A stretch of DNA of 46,174 nucleotides from an uncultured Clostridia bacterium (GTDB lineage Bacteria > Bacillota > Clostridia > Christensenellales > Aristaeellaceae): the NCBI GenBank assembly GCA_934621505.1, contig CAKTUU010000015.1:1-46174 (forward strand). Reading direction: 5' to 3'. The stretch's first letter is position 1. Each line of letters begins with the position of its first letter. Made by a program: the position numbers and the translations under genes. Positions 7,969-16,687 of this stretch are shown one piece after another. The notes under the pieces were generated by a model that saw nothing but the letters and a program-made list of their open reading frames with translations, was not told the origin of the DNA and ran no database searches.

Positions 7969-9303
7969 ATGGTACGCGACTTAACCCGCGGCAGCATTTC
8001 CCGGTCTTTGATTCTTTTTGCCCTGCCCATGATGGCGGGCAATCTGCTGCAACAGTTTTACAACATTGCCGACACGCTGATTGTAGGGCGTGCTCTGGGC
8101 TCCGGCGCGTTGGCCGCCGTAGGGTCCGCCTATACGCTGATGACCTTTCTGACCTCCATTTTTCTGGGGCTCAGCATGGGTGCTGGGGCGTTGTTTTCCA
8201 TCTATCAGGGGCGTGGCGATCAGGAATCCCTGAAAAGCGGCATCGTCCACGCCTTTGTGCTGGTTATGGGCATTACCCTTGTGCTGAATGTTTGCGTATA
8301 TGTGTTCTTGGATCCCATTCTGGCCTTCCTGCAGGTGCCGCCAAGCGTATTGCCCGGCATGCGTGAATATTTGCTGGTAATTTTCGCTGGTCTGATGGCT
8401 ACGGCACTGTACAACTACTTTTCCTGCCTGCTGCGGGCGCTGGGAAACTCCACGGTGCCGCTGGCCTTTCTGGCGGTATCGGCGCTGCTGAACATCGCTC
8501 TGGATTTGCTGTTTGTATTGGTGCTTCATCTGGGCATCGCGGGGGCCGCCTGGGCAACGGTCATCGCCCAGTTTGTATCCGGCGTGGGCATTCTGCTTTA
8601 TGTGCTTACCCATTGTAAAGCGCTGCTGCCTTCCCGGGAAAACCTGCGCTATAATCCGCTGATTCTGCGGGAGCTGTTCAGCCTGTCCGCCCTGACCTGC
8701 TTGCAGCAATCCGTCATGAATTTTGGCATTCTGATGGTACAGGGGCTGGTGAACAGCTTCGGCGAAACCGTAATGGCCGCCTTTGCCGCCGCCGTCAAAA
8801 TCGACACCTTCGCCTACCTGCCGGTGCAGGACTTTGGCAACGCCTATTCCACCTTTGTGGCGCAAAACTTTGGCGCGGGCAACACCCAGCGCATTCGGGA
8901 AGGAAACAAAAAGGCGTTTGGCATCAGCGCCCTGTTCAGCGTGTGCCTATCGGCCGTGGTGTGTCTGTTTGCCGGGCCGCTGATGGGCCTGTTCATCCAT
9001 AGCAGCGAAACGGCGGTGATTGCCTGCGGCGTAAAATACCTGCGCATTGAGGGCGCGTTCTACTGCGGTATCGGCTGCCTGTTTTTGCTGTACGGCTATT
9101 TCCGGGCCATTCAGCAGCCGGCCATGTCCATGGTTCTTACGGTGATTTCCCTGGGCACACGGGTAGCCCTGGCCTATCTTTTATCCGTCTGGATGGGCGA
9201 AACCGGCATCTGGCTGTCCATCCCCATTGGGTGGGTGCTGGCGGACATAACCGGTTTGTGGCGTATGCTTCACAAAAAGCGTTTGACCACGCCAATGGCG
9301 TGA
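7969..9303 (+). CDS. MATE family multidrug/metabolite exporter
   Basis: The 444-residue membrane protein has the MATE (NorM/DinF-like) pattern. It shows about twelve transmembrane segments in two related halves, with LILFALPMMAGNLLQQFYNIADTLIVG-type sequence at the start and YFSCLLRALGNSTVPL at the end of the first half. MATE proteins export drugs or metabolites using sodium or proton gradients. I chose the ATG at 7969, preceded by CAGGAGG at 7957-7963 and by its own promoter. The open frame upstream is antisense to the regulator and is not coding. Its 3' end overlaps the convergent DUF362 gene by 34 bases. The adjacent Lrp-type regulator hints at an amino acid or related metabolite as substrate, which is inference. 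Confidence 0.92.
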   Translation: MVRDLTRGSISRSLILFALPMMAGNLLQQFYNIADTLIVGRALGSGALAAVGSAYTLMTFLTSIFLGLSMGAGALFSIYQGRGDQESLKSGIVHAFVLVMGITLVLNVCVYVFLDPILAFLQVPPSVLPGMREYLLVIFAGLMATALYNYFSCLLRALGNSTVPLAFLAVSALLNIALDLLFVLVLHLGIAGAAWATVIAQFVSGVGILLYVLTHCKALLPSRENLRYNPLILRELFSLSALTCLQQSVMNFGILMVQGLVNSFGETVMAAFAAAVKIDTFAYLPVQDFGNAYSTFVAQNFGAGNTQRIREGNKKAFGISALFSVCLSAVVCLFAGPLMGLFIHSSETAVIACGVKYLRIEGAFYCGIGCLFLLYGYFRAIQQPAMSMVLTVISLGTRVALAYLLSVWMGETGIWLSIPIGWVLADITGLWRMLHKKRLTTPMA

Positions 9304-10352
9304 GCCGGACACATTTCCTGACAGCAAAAGCAGGAAATGCATCCTTTGCGGCGAAGCACCGCCTTTTTCTCCTTGATCTCAATGATATGCTGGGGGCAGG
9401 ACTCCGCGCAGCGCCCGCAGCCCACACAGCGCTCCGCGTCCACCCTGGGATAGGAACGGCGGCGGCCAAAAAAGCTGTGAAACAACCCGTTTGGGGTCAA
9501 AAAGCGCTCGCTTCCCTTTACCGCGTCGGGCAGGACAAAGGGCGGGTCGGCAATAGGCAGTTCGTCCCCGGCCAAGGTGATGCCGTCCGCTGGAAAACCG
9601 CGCCGGCGGGCCGCGCGGATGATGGGCGCCTGCTTATCCCCAAGGCCCATCAGCTTTGCCGCCTGTTCATCCACCGCATAGGGCGAGCGGGAGCAAAGGG
9701 TCACGCCCATATGGCGCACCGTGCCGCCGCCGGGGCCGTTGCCCTCCATGCAGTCAATGGCGTCCAATACGGTCAGGTTGGGACGCACCGTTTCGCACAA
9801 ATCAATCAGCAGATCGCTGAAGCCGTCCACCGTAGGGCGCTTGCAGTGCCATTCCGGCTTTTTCAGTCCGGGAATACAGCCAAACAGGTTTTTCACCGCG
9901 CCGCTCATGACCGTCAGGCCATGGGTTTTGCATTTGGCGCAGTCAATGATGTAGTCTGCCTGTAAAATCGGGGTCAAAATGGCAAAGCCGTTTTTTGCGC
10001 CATAGGTTACATCCCGGTTCAGGGTCACAAGGCCCTCCAGCTCCTTCATGCCGCTGACGGCGTACAGCTTTTCCAGCACCGCCAGATTGTAGGTGCCGCC
10101 GGGACTGTCCGCCAGCACAATTTGCTTCACGCCCTGCTTTTTCAGCCAGCGGGCAATGGCCGCCACCAGCGCGGGATGGGTGCATACCGCCTGAGACGGC
10201 GCCCGGGCCGCCAGCAGATTGGGCTTGATCAGCACCCGGGTATCCGGGGTTAAATCCTCCGCCACATGCAAAGCCTCAAAATGGTCGGAAATGGCCTGAT
10301 CCAACGCCTGTTCCTCATATTCCGCCACCCGGCGCACCGATACCATCGTCAT
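9270..10352 (-). CDS. DUF362 protein with C-terminal 4Fe-4S ferredoxin domain
   Basis: The 360-residue protein has an N-terminal DUF362 domain (residues about 1-280, with VLIKPNLL and DYIIDCAKCKTHGLTVMSGAVKNLFG). A two-cluster ferredoxin domain follows, with CVGCGRCAESCP and CISCFCCQEMCP near residues 305-350. DUF362 ferredoxins are common in anaerobes, but their substrate is unknown. The motifs argue for a cytoplasmic redox protein with two 4Fe-4S clusters. Its start overlaps the holA stop by four bases, so it is the last gene of the ispD-ispF-comEC-holA run. Its 3' end overlaps the convergent MATE gene, and no separate terminator is seen between them. Confidence 0.88.
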   Translation of the reverse strand: MTMVSVRRVAEYEEQALDQAISDHFEALHVAEDLTPDTRVLIKPNLLAARAPSQAVCTHPALVAAIARWLKKQGVKQIVLADSPGGTYNLAVLEKLYAVSGMKELEGLVTLNRDVTYGAKNGFAILTPILQADYIIDCAKCKTHGLTVMSGAVKNLFGCIPGLKKPEWHCKRPTVDGFSDLLIDLCETVRPNLTVLDAIDCMEGNGPGGGTVRHMGVTLCSRSPYAVDEQAAKLMGLGDKQAPIIRAARRRGFPADGITLAGDELPIADPPFVLPDAVKGSERFLTPNGLFHSFFGRRRSYPRVDAERCVGCGRCAESCPQHIIEIKEKKAVLRRKGCISCFCCQEMCPAHAIGVVKRFL

Positions 10353-11377
10353 GTCTGATTCCTCCTTAGCATTCCTTCCAGCCGAAGCAGCGCGGTTTCC
10401 GCGCAGCTGTCCTGAGGCACCCGGCCCTGCTTCAGCTGATACTCATAGTCCATCAAAAAATCATAGGCGGCCCGAAGCCGCTGCCTGTCAAAGCGGCGGG
10501 CCTGCTGCTGGGTACGCCCCACGGAAAAGGGCGGAATACCCAGCAGCGACGCCTGGGCCTGCTGAGGCGTGCGCTCGTCCAGCATGCAGCGCATGTGGTA
10601 CAAAATGCGGTACTGGCGAAGCAACATGGCCAGAATACCCACCCGGTCCTCACCGGAGCGCACCATATCCTTCAGCAGTCCAAGGGCGGTGTCCGTATGC
10701 CCGGCCACCTGAGCGTCCACCATCTGAAACACCGTGCATTCCGTTGACCGGGTGCAGATAGCGTCAATGTCCTGCGCCGTTACCTCCTGCCGGTCTTCCA
10801 GATAGGCGTTCAGCTTTTCCATCTCCTGCCGCAAAAGCGCCGCGTCCCGGCCCACGGTAAACACCAGGCGTCCCGCGTTGTCGGCGCTCAGCTGCCTGCC
10901 CATGCGACGCATGCTGCGTATGCACCAGTCGGCGCATTCTCCGTCGCTCATGGGCGAAAAGTTCACAATGGCGTTTTTCTTTTTCAGCAGGGTATACAGC
11001 TTTTTGCGCCCGTCCGCCTTGCCCTTTACATAAAAGATCAGGCAGGCGGTGGGCGGCACATGCCCCAAGTAATCGGCGATGGCCTGGGCCTTGTCCTCAT
11101 CCTCAGCCTTGCGTCCGGCGGTCAGCAGGCTGCATTCCCGCACCACCACCAGACGCTTGTCGCCCATAAAGGGCAGGGTTTCCGCGGCGGCAATCAGGCT
11201 GTCCGCGTCCGGGTCGGTCAGGTCCACCAGATTCATTTCCTCCAGCCCCGGCGGCAGCAGCCTGGCGCAAATCTGCTTCAGGGCCTGCTGCTTGATATAC
11301 TCCTCTGTGCCCTCAAACAGGTAGCATTCAGCAATTTTGCCGCTTTTCAACGTGTCGAAGAAGGCGGTATGGTTCAT
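10349..11377 (-). CDS. holA: DNA polymerase III subunit delta
   Basis: The 342-residue protein is the clamp-loader delta subunit, which opens the beta sliding clamp during replication. It begins with YLFEGTEEYIKQQAL, typical of the delta N-terminal AAA+-like fold that lacks a functional Walker A. The middle has SLLTAGRKAEDEDK and FYVKGKADGRKKLY, and the C-terminal helical collar ends with QLKQGRVPQDSCAETALLRL. I chose the ATG at 11377, which has AAAGGA upstream and overlaps the comEC stop by four bases; the frame continues further up but inside comEC. In Firmicutes holA often follows comEC, which agrees with the order here. Confidence 0.93.
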   Translation of the reverse strand: MNHTAFFDTLKSGKIAECYLFEGTEEYIKQQALKQICARLLPPGLEEMNLVDLTDPDADSLIAAAETLPFMGDKRLVVVRECSLLTAGRKAEDEDKAQAIADYLGHVPPTACLIFYVKGKADGRKKLYTLLKKKNAIVNFSPMSDGECADWCIRSMRRMGRQLSADNAGRLVFTVGRDAALLRQEMEKLNAYLEDRQEVTAQDIDAICTRSTECTVFQMVDAQVAGHTDTALGLLKDMVRSGEDRVGILAMLLRQYRILYHMRCMLDERTPQQAQASLLGIPPFSVGRTQQQARRFDRQRLRAAYDFLMDYEYQLKQGRVPQDSCAETALLRLEGMLRRNQT

Positions 11378-13710
11378 AGCGGATTCCTTTCTTTGTAGGG
11401 AGTAATGACCAGCTGCCCATGCTGAATCGTCAGGGTAATATCGCCGCACTGGTCGGTGCGCAGGACAGGAATGTCCTTCAGCCGCTCCAGCGTGGCGGGA
11501 GACGGCAGATACGCGCTGCCGGACGAGCAGCTGATCAGCGCCGCCTGAGGGCGTACCGTATGAAGAAAATCCTCGCCGGTGCTTTTGGCGCTGCCATGAT
11601 GGGCCACCTTGAGCACATCGGCAGAAGCGGCGGCGTATTTTTCATACTCGCCGGTCAGGTCCGCCGCGCTTAAAATGCGGTAGCCGCCAAAATCAATGCA
11701 CAGCACCATGGACATGGCGTTGGCGTCGCCGCCGCTTCGGGGCTGATCCGGCCACAGCACTGAAACCGCGCTATCATTGTAGCGCAGTCTGTCCCCCTTC
11801 GCAAGCTCTGTGACGCAAATTCCCCGGTCCCGCATGCGCTGCAGCAGGGCCAGCGCGTCAGGGTCCACCTTTTGCGCGCATGCATCCTTTGGCAGGTAAA
11901 CCTGCCTGATGGGGATATTCTCCTCCAAAAGCGCCTGCACGCCGCCAATGTGATCCATATGCAAATGGCTGATAAACAGCGCGTCCACACTCCGCCCCTC
12001 GTTCAGCAGAATATCCAGCGCCGCCTGCCCGTCGTCCCCTGCGTCAATCAGGATGGTCTGATCCCCGTCCAGCAGCAGGGCGCTGTCCGCCTGACCCACC
12101 GCCAGCTGTATATACCGCAGAGACGGCGGGCGCTGGCAAACCGCGCAGGTGATTCCCAGCGCCAGACACAGGCCCGCCGCTAACGCCTTGCGCCCCCCGC
12201 GGCCCGGAACGCGGCGGCTGAGTATCAGCGCGGCCACGCCGATGGCAATGCACAGCAGGGGATTTGGAGCCGCCACCCGAATGGACGCATAGGGCAGCCG
12301 GGACAGCAGGCTTACCAGCCAAAGGAAGCCCCGGGTCAGCCAGGAGGCAAGGATGCCAAGGGCTGATCCCACCCAGGGAATCGCAGACGCAGGCAGCAGC
12401 AGAATATATAGCGGCAGCAGCACCCCGGCCGCCAGAGGCATCAGCAGCAGGTTCATCAGCAGGCCATAAAGCGGCAGTTGATGAAAGTAAACGGCCGTGG
12501 GCAGCAAAACGCCCGCCTGCGCCGCTGTCGACAGGGACAAGCCCCGCGCCAGTCTGCCCCGCAGCCGCCGATACAGCCTGCTGCGCTTCTTCCGATCATC
12601 CGGCACGGGCAGCGTCTTTTCCAGCCATTCCCGAACAGGGGTTGTGCACAGCAGCAGTCCCAGCATGGCGCAAAAGCTCATCACAAACCCGGCGGAAAAA
12701 GCGTCCAGCGGCCGCACAAGCAAAAGCAGGATGGCCGAAAGAGCCAGCGGACTCATCCGGTCCGCACAGCGGCCCGACAGGCGAGCCAATCCATAACACA
12801 GCAGCATACAGGCTGCCCGCACCGTTGACGGGGAAAAACCGGTAAGCCAGCCGTACCCCACCAGCAGAATCGCCTGTGCCAGCAGCACCGCCAACCGGCC
12901 CAGCCGCAGCCTGCGCAGCAGATGCGCCGTCAGGGCCGCCAGCAGGGCTACCTGCATACCGGAAACGCTGGTCACCCGAACAATGCCCAGTGTGGCAAAG
13001 GCCTTGCGTTCCTCCTCCGCCAGACCTTCCCGCTGACCCGCCAGCATGGACATGGCCACACTGGCCTCGCCGCCCATCACCTTCTTCAGCGCCCGTTCCA
13101 TCCGCTGACGGACGCGGTAGGCCAAATCCTTCACCGGCGCTGTGTCCGGCGTGTTCAGGCACTGAATTTCCTGATAGGCGGCAATTCCAAAGCTCATGTG
13201 GTTTTGCCGCATCCACAGGCGAAAATCCATATGAGTTTCACCAGCCTTGCCATCCGGAAGGTAAACCCGGCCCTCAAAGCGCACATACGCGCCGTCGTAC
13301 AGCTTGGGCGGCTCGGTATCATAGTGCAGCGACACATAGGCGCTGCCTGGCGCGGGCTGATCGTCCAGGGTCACGTCCGTCAGGGTAAAGGTGACGCGCT
13401 GGTCGTCCCGCAGACGGCTGCCGCCCTGCACATATCCGCCAATAGAATAACGCCCCGGATCCGGCTGAGGCACGCAAAGCGCCGCAGTGGTCCGGAGCGT
13501 TCCAAGGGCAAAGCAGCACAAAGCCAGCGCCAGTGACCGGCAAGCGCCCAAATGGCGCGACAAAACCGCCAAGGCCAGCGCGATGGCAAGCAGCCCCCAC
13601 AGCCACCGGCCCGGCTGAAGCTGAACGGCCGCCCGGCATCCCATCAGCAGGGAAACGGCGGCCAGCGGCAGGATGTGATTACGCGGCGAAACCGCCCATC
13701 TTTTGTGCAT
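11374..13710 (-). CDS. comEC: ComEC/Rec2 DNA uptake channel
   Basis: The 778-residue protein is the ComEC membrane channel for transport of single-stranded DNA in competence. It has an N-terminal soluble (DUF4131-like) region after two hydrophobic segments, then the polytopic Competence domain (about residues 210-480, with VTSVSGMQVALLAAL), and a C-terminal metallo-beta-lactamase-like domain. The last carries HLHMDHIGG (near 580) and VAHHGSAKS, so the metal ligands of the nuclease-like domain are intact. Length is normal. It sits between ispF and holA and overlaps holA. Whether the organism is competent cannot be judged from this gene alone. Confidence 0.94.
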   Translation of the reverse strand: MHKRWAVSPRNHILPLAAVSLLMGCRAAVQLQPGRWLWGLLAIALALAVLSRHLGACRSLALALCCFALGTLRTTAALCVPQPDPGRYSIGGYVQGGSRLRDDQRVTFTLTDVTLDDQPAPGSAYVSLHYDTEPPKLYDGAYVRFEGRVYLPDGKAGETHMDFRLWMRQNHMSFGIAAYQEIQCLNTPDTAPVKDLAYRVRQRMERALKKVMGGEASVAMSMLAGQREGLAEEERKAFATLGIVRVTSVSGMQVALLAALTAHLLRRLRLGRLAVLLAQAILLVGYGWLTGFSPSTVRAACMLLCYGLARLSGRCADRMSPLALSAILLLLVRPLDAFSAGFVMSFCAMLGLLLCTTPVREWLEKTLPVPDDRKKRSRLYRRLRGRLARGLSLSTAAQAGVLLPTAVYFHQLPLYGLLMNLLLMPLAAGVLLPLYILLLPASAIPWVGSALGILASWLTRGFLWLVSLLSRLPYASIRVAAPNPLLCIAIGVAALILSRRVPGRGGRKALAAGLCLALGITCAVCQRPPSLRYIQLAVGQADSALLLDGDQTILIDAGDDGQAALDILLNEGRSVDALFISHLHMDHIGGVQALLEENIPIRQVYLPKDACAQKVDPDALALLQRMRDRGICVTELAKGDRLRYNDSAVSVLWPDQPRSGGDANAMSMVLCIDFGGYRILSAADLTGEYEKYAAASADVLKVAHHGSAKSTGEDFLHTVRPQAALISCSSGSAYLPSPATLERLKDIPVLRTDQCGDITLTIQHGQLVITPYKERNPL

Positions 13711-13725
13711 CCATCCTACACCCCG

Positions 13726-14202
13726 TTAGCAGCGTTTTTCAATCAGGCAAACCGCGTGAGCCGTTATGCCCTTTTCCTCTCCCTCAAAGCCCAGCTGTTC
13801 CGTTGTGGTCGCCTTTACGCTGACCTGATCCATGGAAACGCCCATGGAGTCCGCCAGACGCTGGCGCATCCCGTCAATATAGGGCCGCAGCTTGGGCTTT
13901 TGCGCAACGATGGTCACATCGGCGTTTTCCACCCGGTAGCCCTGCTCCGTCAGCCGGTTTATGACCTCCTTCAGCAGCCGGATGGAATCCGCGCCCTTAT
14001 ACCGGTCGTCCGTATCGGGGAACAGCTTGCCGATATCCCCCATGGCCGCAGCGCCCAGCAGCGCGTCCATCAGCGCGTGGGTGGCCACGTCCGCGTCGCT
14101 GTGACCCAGCAGGCCCATGGAATGGGGCACCTCCACACCGCACAAAATCAGCTTTCGCCCCTCTACCAGACGGTGTACGTCCATCCCGTGACCAATCCGC
14201 AT
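13726..14202 (-). CDS. ispF: 2-C-methyl-D-erythritol 2,4-cyclodiphosphate synthase
   Basis: The 158-residue protein catalyses ring closure to methylerythritol cyclodiphosphate in the MEP pathway of isoprenoid synthesis. The metal ligands are visible in GMDVHRL (Asp8, His10) and the conserved LLGHSDADV and GDIGKLFPDTD motifs follow. TTEQLGFEGEEKGI and AHAVCLI close the protein as in the family. Its start codon overlaps the ispD stop by one base, so translation is probably coupled to the preceding enzyme of the same pathway. Confidence 0.96.
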   Translation of the reverse strand: MRIGHGMDVHRLVEGRKLILCGVEVPHSMGLLGHSDADVATHALMDALLGAAAMGDIGKLFPDTDDRYKGADSIRLLKEVINRLTEQGYRVENADVTIVAQKPKLRPYIDGMRQRLADSMGVSMDQVSVKATTTEQLGFEGEEKGITAHAVCLIEKRC

Positions 14203-14900
14203 TACGCCTGCGCCTCCTTTAAACGGTTTTGCAAAATAACGTCCGCCAGCGCCAAATCCACCGGCGTGGTCAGCTTGATATTTTCCCGGCTGCCCTCACT
14301 GAGGTAAACCGGCAGGCCCGCGTGTTCCAGCAGGGCCGCGTCGTCGGTAGCCAGATAGCCCTGCCGCCGGGCAAGAAGATGAGCCTGCACAATATCCTCC
14401 ACCCGGAAGGCCTGGGGGGTCTGCATGGCATACAGGCAGGAACGGTCCAGCGTTTCCAGCGCCCTGCCGTCCCCGTCCGCCCGTTTGATGGTATCCACCA
14501 CAGGCACGGCCGCCACCCCGGAGCCACGCTGCCGCACAGACGCGATGGCGCGCTGAATCACGTCCTCGGTTACCAGCGCCCGGGCCCCGTCGTGAATCAG
14601 CACGCAATCCGCATCCTGGGGCAAGGCCTGCAGGCCGTTCCAGACGGAATCCTGCCGTTCCTTACCGCCGGGCACTACGCCGATGACAAACCGGTCAAGG
14701 CCGCAGCGAGCCAGCAATTCCCGCATGGGTTCCACCTCATCCGGGACCGCCGCAACCACACACCCGGCGCACAGCCCGGAAAAGGGAGCGATAGCCCGCG
14801 CAATGGCGGGCACGCCCCGCAGGGGCAAAAAAACCTTGTTGCACCCGGCGGCCATGCGTTTGCCGCTGCCGCCGCCCAAAACAATGGCGTAGCTTTTCAT
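14202..14900 (-). CDS. ispD: 2-C-methyl-D-erythritol 4-phosphate cytidylyltransferase
   Basis: The 232-residue protein attaches CMP to methylerythritol phosphate in the MEP pathway. The nucleotide-binding start VLGGGSGKRM (residues 7-16) and NKVFLPL are present, as are VLIHDGARALV and the substrate region VPVVDTIKR and LYAMQTPQAFR. It overlaps rqcP by four bases upstream and ispF by one base downstream. One enzyme of the pathway (IspE) acts between IspD and IspF and is not encoded in this window. Confidence 0.96.
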   Translation of the reverse strand: MKSYAIVLGGGSGKRMAAGCNKVFLPLRGVPAIARAIAPFSGLCAGCVVAAVPDEVEPMRELLARCGLDRFVIGVVPGGKERQDSVWNGLQALPQDADCVLIHDGARALVTEDVIQRAIASVRQRGSGVAAVPVVDTIKRADGDGRALETLDRSCLYAMQTPQAFRVEDIVQAHLLARRQGYLATDDAALLEHAGLPVYLSEGSRENIKLTTPVDLALADVILQNRLKEAQA

Positions 14901-15172
14901 TCGCCGCGCTCCTGACGGGTTTGGTCGTCCTCCTCCAGCACCTGGTACATATCCTGCGCGCCCTCCTTGCGGACGGTTTCCTTCACGCTTACAATGCGGT
15001 AACGTCCCACATGGCTGCCAAAGCGAATTTCCAGCACGTCTCCTTCCTTCACCTCCGCGCCGGGCTTGGCCGTTTTGCCGTTCAGGGACACGCGGCCGCC
15101 GGAGCAGGCGTCGTTTGCCACAGTGCGGCGCTTGATAATGCGGGAAACCTTTAAATATTTATCCAGTCGCAT
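14897..15172 (-). CDS. rqcP: S4-domain ribosome quality control factor RqcP (YabO)
   Basis: The 91-residue protein consists largely of an S4 RNA-binding domain: MRLDKYLKVSRIIKRRTVAND, then GRVSLNGKTAKPG and VKEGDVLEI. This matches Bacillus YabO/RqcP, which binds 50S subunits with a stalled peptidyl-tRNA and helps RqcH add alanine tails. In many Firmicutes the gene sits close to mazG and hup, as it does here, and is followed by yabP, yabQ and divIC. In this window it is followed instead by ispD. The acidic C-terminal tail (EEDDQTRQERGE) is slightly longer than the core domain. Confidence 0.9.
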   Translation of the reverse strand: MRLDKYLKVSRIIKRRTVANDACSGGRVSLNGKTAKPGAEVKEGDVLEIRFGSHVGRYRIVSVKETVRKEGAQDMYQVLEEDDQTRQERGE

Positions 15173-15175
15173 GGT

Positions 15176-16204
15176 TTACACATCCTTTTCCACATAGGCT
15201 TTGATCAGGCGCAGGGTATTTTCCACGCCTTTTTCATGGCTGCGCTCATAGCCGTGGGAGGCATACACCCCCGCGCCAATCAGCGCGTAGCGCACATCAT
15301 ACCCCGCCCGCAAGGCGGCCCCAGCGTCGGAGCCATAGGCGGGGTATACGTCCACGGCGTAGTCGATATCGTTTTCCTTTGCCAGAGTAAGCAGTTCGCT
15401 GGTCATATCGTAGTCATAGGGGCCGGAGGAATCCTTGGCGCAGATGGATACCTGACGCTCGGTGCAGGTAAGCTCCTCCCCCACGCAGCCCATATCCACC
15501 ACCAGCAGATCCTGCGTATCCATCGGCAAACCGGAGGACGCGCCGTGCCCCACCTCCTCGTATACCGAAAAGAACAGCGTGGTTTTCCGGGCCAGATGAA
15601 TTTGCCCATCCGCCACCTCTTTGGCCAGCGCCAGCAGCATACCGGCGCTCAGCTTATCATCCAGAAAGCGGCTGCGGATAAACCCGCTGGGGGTGATATG
15701 CGCCCGGGGATTCAGGCAGACCACATCGCCTACGGCAATGCCCAGGTTTTCCACGTCCTGGCTGTTCTGCACCACCTCGTCCAGCAAAATTTCCAGGGTG
15801 GTATCGTCCCGCTTTTCCTCATCCAGCGAACGGTTTACATGGATGGATGCGTTCCTCAATTCCACCACGCCGGTATAGCGCCGCCCGTCCCGGGTGATTA
15901 CGGTTACGTTTTCCGTTTCCACCGCCTGCAGGGACGGACCGCCCAGCCTGGTAAAAGCCAGCCTGCCGTTGGGCTTAACGGCGCGCACCATCAGGCCCAG
16001 GGTATCCACATGGGCCGCCAGCGTCAGGGGATTGCCCGCACCGCCCAAGGGACAAACCACGCAGCCTTTGCGCGTACGTTCGGGCTGAAAGCCCATCTCC
16101 GTCAAAGTTTGCAGCAAAGCATCCGTTACGTTGCGGGTATATCCTGCAGGGCTGTCAATCGCCAAAAGCCGCATGGTCTGCTCCAACGCATATGCCGTAT
16201 CCAT
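15176..16204 (-). CDS. M42 family metallopeptidase
   Basis: The 342-residue protein matches the M42 aminopeptidase family (FrvX/PepA-like, often mislabelled endoglucanase), which forms large cytoplasmic complexes that trim peptides. Visible metal and catalytic segments are LAAHVDTLG, FLDDKLSAG, YEEVGHGAS, VVDMGCVG and YGSDAGAAL in the expected order, so all ligands seem present. It is the first gene of the run leading to rqcP (three-base gap), with its own promoter and a Shine-Dalgarno GGAGGTGG. The substrate preference cannot be read. Its insertion between hup and rqcP is unusual relative to the common yab gene order. Confidence 0.9.
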   Translation of the reverse strand: MDTAYALEQTMRLLAIDSPAGYTRNVTDALLQTLTEMGFQPERTRKGCVVCPLGGAGNPLTLAAHVDTLGLMVRAVKPNGRLAFTRLGGPSLQAVETENVTVITRDGRRYTGVVELRNASIHVNRSLDEEKRDDTTLEILLDEVVQNSQDVENLGIAVGDVVCLNPRAHITPSGFIRSRFLDDKLSAGMLLALAKEVADGQIHLARKTTLFFSVYEEVGHGASSGLPMDTQDLLVVDMGCVGEELTCTERQVSICAKDSSGPYDYDMTSELLTLAKENDIDYAVDVYPAYGSDAGAALRAGYDVRYALIGAGVYASHGYERSHEKGVENTLRLIKAYVEKDV

Positions 16205-16235
16205 TTACAAGCCACCTCCGCCATGTACTGCCTGT

Positions 16236-16264
16236 ATCATACCGCTTTTTGGCGAAAACCGCAA
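16236..16264 (-). promoter_or_regulatory. Sigma-A type promoter for the M42-rqcP-isp run
   Basis: TTGCGG (16264-16259) and TATGAT (16241-16236) are spaced by 17 bases, directly behind the hup terminator and 32 bases before the M42 ATG. Confidence 0.55.
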
Positions 16265-16265
16265 T

Positions 16266-16303
16266 ACAAAAAAGGCGCTGCGGCAAACGCCGCAGCGCCT
16301 TTT
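16266..16303 (-). terminator. Intrinsic terminator after hup
   Basis: GGCGCTGCGGC and GCCGCAGCGCC form a strong stem followed on the minus strand by TTTTTTG. It separates hup from the downstream M42 unit. Confidence 0.9.
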
Positions 16304-16318
16304 GATAAACGGAAAAAA

Positions 16319-16594
16319 TTACTTGTTGACGCTGTCCTTCAGAGCCTTGCCAGCCTTGAAAACAGGAGCCTTGGAAGCCTCGATCTTGATCTGCTCGCCG
16401 GTGCGGGGGTTGCGGGCAACACGGGCGGGACGCTCGCGCACTTCAAAGCCACCAAAACCAACGATCTGAACCTTTTCGCCAGCGGCCAGAGCTTCGGTCA
16501 CAACATCGGTCAGGGCAGCGATGGCCTTTTCAGCATCCTTCTTGGTAAAACCGGTCTTTTTCACGATGGCAGCAGTCAATTCAGCCTTGTTCAT
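16319..16594 (-). CDS. hup: HU family DNA-binding protein
   Basis: The 91-residue protein is a standard HU nucleoid protein: MNKAELTAAIVKKTGFTKKDAEKA in pattern at the N-terminus, then GFGGFEVRERPARVARNPRTG, whose Pro-containing arm intercalates into DNA. HU dimers bend and compact the chromosome. I chose the ATG at 16594, preceded by AAAGGAGG at the ideal distance; the frame extends upstream without homology. It lies between mazG and the M42 gene and has its own strong terminator, consistent with a highly expressed single gene. Confidence 0.95.
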   Translation of the reverse strand: MNKAELTAAIVKKTGFTKKDAEKAIAALTDVVTEALAAGEKVQIVGFGGFEVRERPARVARNPRTGEQIKIEASKAPVFKAGKALKDSVNK

Positions 16595-16687
16595 AACAAA
16601 AACCTCCTTTGATTTACCCATGAGTATCATGGTGTTTCCGGGATCAGCGGAAAGCGCCGTAAAGCCTTGGATCGAAAGCCAAACCCT

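Noticed and set aside
15176..16204. Endoglucanase.
   Set aside because: M42 proteins are often labelled this way, but the metal-site motifs are those of aminopeptidases.
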